Both the position numbers and the translations under genes were made by a program. The notes beneath the pieces are model-generated. The model was not told where the DNA came from. It saw only the letters and a list, made by a program, of their open reading frames with translations, and searched no databases. This document shows positions 57,255 to 64,000 of a stretch of 64,000 nucleotides of DNA, piece after piece. Source of the DNA: Physcia stellaris (Eukaryota; Ascomycota; Lecanoromycetes; Caliciales; Physciaceae); NCBI GenBank assembly GCA_018902385.1, contig JABSSW010000003.1:124001-188000 (forward strand), in the 5' to 3' direction. How positions within the stretch are numbered: position 1 is the first letter of the stretch; each line of letters starts with the position of its first letter.

Positions 57255-57940
57255 ATGGCTTGCATCTTTTGTAAAATCATCAAGGGTTGGTAGAATATGA
57301 ATGATGGTAGATTTCGCCTGACATCTGTGCCTCCAGGCGATATCCCGGCCTTTAAACTCTTCGAGAGCGACCGAGTCCTCGCCTTCCTCGACATCCAGCC
57401 GTTGAGCTATGGCCATGCCGTGCGTTGATATGTATAAATATAAAATTTGAACCGATGGTTGATTTCTTATCACTAGCTCATCATTCCGAAGCATCACGGC
57501 GAAAAGCTGACGGATATCCCGGACGAGGCCTTGAGCGAGATCTTGGTATGATCTCCAAGTGGACTCAGGGTCAATGTTTAGATCAGGTCTCGAAGAGCTG
57601 ACCAGTAATGAAGCCGGTAGCCAAGAAGGTTGCCACTGCAAGTGGAGCAGAGCAATACAATTTACTGCAGAACAATGGTCGTTTAGCGCATCAAGTAGTG
57701 GATCACGTACGCCTCGGCTGACTTTGTGGATGTGATTATGATTTACCATGCTAACTTACCTGTCTAGGTGCACTTCCACATGGTAAGAGAAGTTCAAATC
57801 TGGTCACGCTCGAATACATTGACGAGACACAGATTCCGAAGCCGACATCGGAAGAAGGTCTAGGCATCAGCTGGCCAGCAAAGGAGACAGATATGGACAA
57901 ACTCAAGGCGTTGTTCAACGAGATCAAGGCCAAAATGTAG
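57255..57940 (+). CDS. HNT1: HIT-family nucleotide hydrolase, Hnt1/HINT type
   Basis: Histidine-triad adenosine-5'-monophosphoramidase of 132 residues. Six exons: 57255-57285, 57337-57419, 57477-57545, 57614-57706, 57768-57782 and 57833-57940. The product begins MACIFCKIIKGDIPAFKLFE, with the CxxC-like zinc pair of fungal and animal HINT proteins, then LAFLDIQPLSYGHALIIPKH, YNLLQNNGRLAHQVVDH and the catalytic H-x-H-x-H in DHVHFHMIPKP. Exon 5 is only 15 nt and encodes VHFHM, the active-site core. The C-terminus EEGLGISWPAKETDMDKLKA is typical. Read without splicing the locus looks dead, but every junction keeps phase. Confidence 0.92.
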
Positions 57941-58110
57941 ACGTTGACGCTCGTTCTGGACGCTGTTACAGTGGGCAGCAGCTTATGCCAGAGGTGATTT
58001 CCTATCAGGAGAGCAGTGTCTCCCCAGATGACTACCTCGTCCGTTACACTTGTCAAATATGAACCGACAAAAAGGATATGTACAAGAAGTGGGATACTAC
58101 AAGATTGCGA

Positions 58111-59988
<1,878 letters not shown>

Positions 59989-60245
59989 AGAACACTTTTC
60001 GAGTAGTGGAGGAAGTTTAGGTCTTGCTTATGAATAATTATTGTCAGCCAGCGGTACGAGTCATGTTAGATTTATCCAAGGGCGTCATCTCGCGTCCTCG
60101 GAGAGTTCGACGCCCCGGCCTGCGTCTTGGCGGAGCCAGGGGTTCGGATGTAAAACAGACCCTGAATTACGGAGTACTGGGCGACATTCATGAAGCCTTT
60201 CAGTATTGTAGTCAGGAGGAGAGCTAATTCGTACAGACCTCCGAC

Positions 60246-60996
60246 ATGGACAGCACTGGTAATACTCGCTCGATTTCGCAGTCGCGCAATCGACCTTCCT
60301 CGCGACCCACGACTCCCTTACGACCCAGCTCTAGGACGTCGTTGAGAGATTCACAAGGCTTCGCCGCTGGGGGTGCTACTTCTGAGTTCCCACTCGAATC
60401 TTTAGAGCCAGCTTTCGCTGAGCTGTCCGACTCAATGGCTGATCTTGAAGCCAATTTTATGCATCTGCAACTGATGCATGAGAGCCTGTCTCGGTTTAAT
60501 GAGAGCTTTGCGAGCTTCTTGTACGGGATGAATATGAACGCTTTCTGCGTCGATTTTCCAGAGGTCTAAAGTCAAGGATCAAAGAAATTGCAATGGTCGC
60601 TGAAGATAACAGGCACCCATTGCGGACTCTTTCAAACGTCCACGGCCAGACTCTGAGCATCCAGGGCCCCAGTCTGCTGAAGCTGGGAACTCACGGCAAA
60701 GCTTTGATGGAGAGACGACTTTCATGTAAGCATGAGGCGAGTGAATTGGATCTCAAAACAAATCTCACAGTGGTCCTCCTAGGACTACTGATACCTCCTT
60801 CGTCGAAAACCCACCGTCCTCGAAGTCCATATCGAAATTCACAGCTCCAGCACCTACTTCAAGACCTCCGTCTGGCCTCAATAAGCGTGGGGGTACAGAA
60901 CCTCCTGGGGGCGGCCGTGGTGGCTTTGGGCGAGGTGTTGCGAGAGGGACAAGAGGCAGCGGTCTTGCAAGAGCAAAGCCACGGGGGCCAAGATGA
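60246..60996 (+). CDS. DAM1: DAM1, DASH/Dam1 kinetochore ring subunit
   Basis: Subunit of the ten-protein DASH complex that couples kinetochores to microtubule plus ends. Exons are 60246-60563, 60613-60725 and 60783-60996, 214 residues. The Ser/Arg-rich N-terminus leads into the conserved FPLESLEPAFAELSDSMADL then EANFMHLQLMHESLSRFNES and FLYGMNMNAFCVDFPE. The second exon continues APIADSFKR as in orthologues, which supports the first splice despite its GTCTAA donor. The C-terminal tail is Gly/Arg-rich (GGGRGGFGRGVARGTRG), a likely microtubule- or RNA-binding basic segment. Start codons of DAM1 and the CRAL-TRIO gene are 257 bp apart. Confidence 0.92.
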
Positions 60997-61261
60997 CAAA
61001 TGAGTGCAAGATATTCAATCGTGATAGTTTCACGGCGTGCAGCATCATACGAGATGCACCCGTTAACTCCCAGCGACGACGTGGAGCAACCGAAGCCTTA
61101 CTTGTCAGACCGGTGTATGAATATGCGACCATTCGGCCATGTAAATTGGTTGTGAACGCAGAACGGTTCGTGACTTGTGGGTGCACTTTATTGTTACGAG
61201 CTAATAGCAAAGACAGGGTAAAACTAACGAGCCTATTGCTCAAAATCTTAACATCACTCAG

Positions 61262-62846
61262 CTACCGTCGTTTCCGTCCATACCTTCCACCACCTTTCGC
61301 TTTTGACTGTTTATTTTTGATCTTGAGGGCGCGAAAATTGGCATGAGCTAACGGATTTGTCTTTTTCTTCTTTGGGGCGTCATTAAAGGCGGCTTTACCA
61401 ATCTTGCAACTGGAATTGTCCTTGTCCTTAAGGCTCTTCAATGTTATCCCGTTCTCGCCGTTTTCGTCGCCCTCAGCGCGGTCATCGACGTCTGGAAGAT
61501 ATTCCAGTCCATCGCCTTCGTCCGTGCTTGGAGTAGCTTCGCAGGCAGCCGCGTGATCGGGAAACTGAGTTTCTGGGACTAGAGCCACCTCATCCACATC
61601 GTTTGGGTCGATAGGCGCATTCCACTGTGGCTCTGGCTTCCACCTCGCAGTAGTAGGCTTCATGTTAACTTTTCGAGTGCTACGCTTCTGGCCTTTCTTC
61701 TTCCAAACCTTGAGCGGTTTACCATCTTTCTCTTTACCTTTAATTGGGCTGCCCCTGCTGTCATCTTCACTGCTACCTGCTCCATCTGGTCCTAAGGGCA
61801 TATCGACAGTCTGGCTGTCTTCTAGGGTCACGTTAGGCTCTCTAAAACTCGACGGCTGGGTCTTATGTTTGACACTATCTTCCTGCTCTAGCTCTCTCAT
61901 CAACTCCATCTCTTCATCAAGCTTTTCGTCTTCCAGGGCCCTCAATCCACTGACTAGAACGCTTAGACTTCGTCCTATAGGCCTCGGTCGTCTTCTGACA
62001 GCAACTGGACTCCACGATAACTCTTCAGTCTCGTCGATGTTTCCTTTTCCATGCGTTGTTGTCACATTTCGCGCCCCTTGGCTATCTCGGCGTAAGAATG
62101 CTGGGGTCACATCGAAGCGCAGCTTCGAAACTCCGCTCTTGGTTCCTGGAGTACGCTGATCAAAACCTTGTCGAGTCAAAGGCGTCAGATATGGGCCATG
62201 TTTTGAATCGCTCCTAAGAGGCTCGGACGGCTTCCCATTAGCCGGGTTTTCACCGTTCACTTCGCTTGAGCCGCTGCCAACAGGCTTTGAAGGCGTAATC
62301 AAAGTGTCGATGCTTGTAACACCAAAGGATTCCTTTTTCGACGGGGTGTTTCCGTCTTTTGACTCAGGGGACAGTAGATCGAAAAGACCAAGGACCCGGC
62401 CATCCTTTTGAGGGGTTGGGCCGATAAATGTACGCTGGAGGAAAGGGCCCGGTGGACGGATCCCGGGGTGTCACAAGGATCGAGTATGGCAGGGTGCGGA
62501 GGTTGTGAGATCTTACGGCGCTTTGGAGTAGACAGCCTGGGGTCAACTTTGGGTGACGAGCGCTTCCTGATATCCGGAGTTGGGGTGGGGTCGGAAAGGG
62601 CAACGCGAAGCTTGCTGTACTGCTTATACTTATTTGCTAAGATGGTGTCAGTCGAACGTTGCACGGGAGAGTACATTATTGTGGTGCGGTCATACCAATA
62701 TCAGGATGTTGCTTGATGTCTTCGCGACCGGCTTTCCGTCCACCGTGAGCTGCTGCAAAAGCCTTCTCCCACTCTTTGAGTTCAAGCTTTAGTCTATTAG
62801 GGGTGTCACTTGATTTGACCGCCTTTGGCGTCTCTGGAATGGACAT
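61262..62846 (-). CDS. SLD2: SLD2, DNA replication initiation factor
   Basis: CDK target that, when phosphorylated, binds Dpb11 to start replication (related to the N-terminus of RecQL4). Exons are 62846-62696 and 62636-61262. The N-terminus has RLKLELKEWEKAFAAAHG then DIKQHPDIANKYKQYSKLR, the Sld2 homology region. Several TP/SP sites are visible (DPTPTPD, STPKRRK, IGPTPQKD). Downstream markers are RVLGLFDLLSPESKDG, WSPVAVRRRPRPIGRSLS and KVWKKKGQKRSTRKVNMKPT. The second exon is one base short: the frame of the first 80 residues differs from the rest. One extra C in the CCC run near 62449 would restore RAPFLQRTFIGPTPQ. About 508 residues in all. Confidence 0.88.
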
Positions 62847-63419
62847 CGCTGTGTATATCTAAAGGTTGAAATCGCGACTCGTGAATTGGCGCGACTAGGT
62901 AGATGCCGAGGTATAATTAGTGCATTACCCTTTTTCGTAGATTACATACTTTTCATGTAGGAATTATATAAGAAAATAAGCGACTTGTAATATAGGAGTG
63001 GGACAAGCTACTTCAGAATCCCCATCTTGCCTTTTACGTGAGTGTACAACCCCAATACTCATTGGTATCAACTAACAACCCTAAAGCAGATAGGGCCGTG
63101 GCTATGCCCATAATACTCCATTCTTCAATCTTTGGAACACTCCCTGCTTTGCGCAGTTAAATTTTGAAATTTGCCTGGGATAGTATTTCCCGCTATAGCT
63201 ACTCCTATTGCAATTTGCTGCTCCGAGCAAAATTATGTTGATTTTGCGTCGAAGGGATTCGAATGGTGACCGTAAGAAACGCATCTAATCTAGAATTCGG
63301 TACTCCATACTGCCCTCTTCCAACACCCGCGGACATGGATTCTTTGCGGACTGATGCTCTGGTTTTAATTGTGAATAACGCTCTGTTTCATCTCTCAGAT
63401 TCTTACGCTGTCGAACAGC
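62847..63419. other. SLD2 promoter and RSA3 3' side
   Basis: About 570 bp. GGCGCG at 62898-62903, close upstream of SLD2, resembles E2F/MBF-type sites but is not a perfect MCB. The plus-strand frame at 63263-63493 is antisense to RSA3 and not supported. Confidence 0.35.
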
Positions 63420-63896
63420 CTACCGCTGTCCCATTATTGTCCTCTTCTCTTCTTCGCTATAAATACACGCACTCTGCTTCAACGCTTCGATGAGGACCGG
63501 CACCGACTTTTCACTAAAATCATTTGCATTCCGTAACCGATCGATATCATCAGCAAACTCAGCAGTGACCTGCTGCATGTACAGGCTATCGAAATCTGTG
63601 GGGGTAGACGAGGAAGCCTGGGTCGGCTGCTGCTGCCGTCATCATTAAATGGGAGCTGTTATCTTCGACGTATCCTTATCAACTTACTCCGGCAGATTCT
63701 TTCTCTTTCTCTTTCCCTTTCTCTTTCTCTTTCGAGCTATGTTCATGTTTAAGCATATCTTCACTGGCGCCAGTATCCCCAGGTTTCTGGCCCGAGTGTT
63801 TAGTTTTCTTCGACTTAGCCTAGAACACTGAGTCAGTCACTCATGTTGTACGCCTTCACACGACGGCACTCTTGAGGGCGAATGAATGTATACCAT
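63420..63896 (-). CDS. RSA3: RSA3, 60S ribosome assembly protein (start uncertain)
   Basis: Small nucleolar factor for pre-60S particles. The conserved C-terminal block reads DFDSLYMQQVTAEFADDIDR, then LRNANDFSEKSVPVLIEALK and ACIYSEEEKRTIMGQ, the whole Rsa3 domain. Exons are 63819-63688 and 63632-63420, separated by an intron with a GTAAGT donor and an acceptor inside a run of CAG triplets (several equivalent sites). The middle is Lys/Glu low complexity (SSKEKEKGKEKEKE). Upstream, an intron (63893-63820) could join exon 2 to an ATG at 63896-63894. The other possibility is that coding continues to the right in a protein-like frame (DPFRNRKPSSNSDKTQN) that is one base out of phase with this join. 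The start may therefore be beyond the window. Confidence 0.75.
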
Positions 63897-64000
63897 TTTG
63901 AGTCTTATCAGAGTTTGATGATGGCTTTCTGTTGCGAAAAGGATCAAGTTTAGGACTCTGGGATCAAGGATTTGTAGGGAGCCGTTATACTGCAGGCGTT

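Noticed and set aside
62364-62603. Extra minus-strand frames within SLD2
   Set aside because: They are the alternative frames around the single-base break, not separate genes.
63240-63265. Possible tRNA T-arm GGGATTCGAATGG
   Set aside because: The stem does not pair and no cloverleaf can be drawn around it.
63690-63735. Simple repeat of CTTTCT units
   Set aside because: It encodes the Lys/Glu tract of RSA3 on the minus strand, so it is coding low complexity, not an independent repeat.

Overview
The window is nuclear DNA from a filamentous ascomycete (Pezizomycotina; a Leotiomycetes-like relative is my guess from protein flavour only). The basis is the gene content (Zn2Cys6 regulator, WSC sensor, FIG1, DAM1 of the DASH ring, YTP1-like protein), a dense two-strand layout, and many short introns of about 41-75 nt with GTRNGY donors, CTAAY-like branch points and YAG acceptors. 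I rebuilt 31 protein genes by joining exons so that reading phase and known family motifs agree. All functions come from recognised family motifs, not from database searches.

Layout. 1-2.9 kb: 5' end of prefoldin subunit 3, divergent from a Zn2Cys6 transcription factor. 2.9-7 kb: gene-poor, with one CenC-like secreted protein. 7-19.6 kb: an F-box-like LPPELRNKIYRYAL protein, a LETM1-like mitochondrial protein, NAB3, a mitochondrial GGQ release-factor-like hydrolase, UTP6 and CWH43. 20-25 kb: a WSC-domain sensor, phosphatidylserine synthase and FIG1. 25.8-29.3 kb: a HAD/Swiss-army-knife RNA-repair-like protein and a TOPORS-like RING ligase, head-to-head, with a 161-bp MITE in their shared promoter. 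30-42.3 kb: YTP1-like protein, EFM5, rhomboid RBD2, GAA1, RPN9 and NDUFA9. 43 kb: a broken UMP/CMP-kinase-like pseudogene. 44.7-49 kb: a small cysteine-rich secreted protein and a Ras GTPase-activating protein. 50.4-64 kb: RRP6, MDM35, PRI1 (tandem MluI cell-cycle boxes upstream), HNT1, a CRAL-TRIO protein, DAM1, SLD2 and RSA3.

Genes are mostly housekeeping and do not form a metabolic cluster. Recurring themes are RNA surveillance and ribosome assembly (NAB3, RRP6, UTP6, RSA3), GPI-anchor assembly and remodelling (GAA1, CWH43), DNA replication and mitosis (PRI1, SLD2, DAM1), and mitochondrial function (LETM1-like, GGQ hydrolase, NDUFA9, MDM35). Many neighbours are head-to-head with 200-400 bp between start codons.

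Three conserved genes (NAB3, RRP6, SLD2) each carry one apparent single-base frameshift at or beside a short homopolymer, which suggests consensus errors rather than decay. The kinase copy at 43 kb has four independent kinds of lesion and looks truly dead. I found no tRNA, rRNA, CRISPR array or large transposon, and nothing I would call a new multi-gene system.
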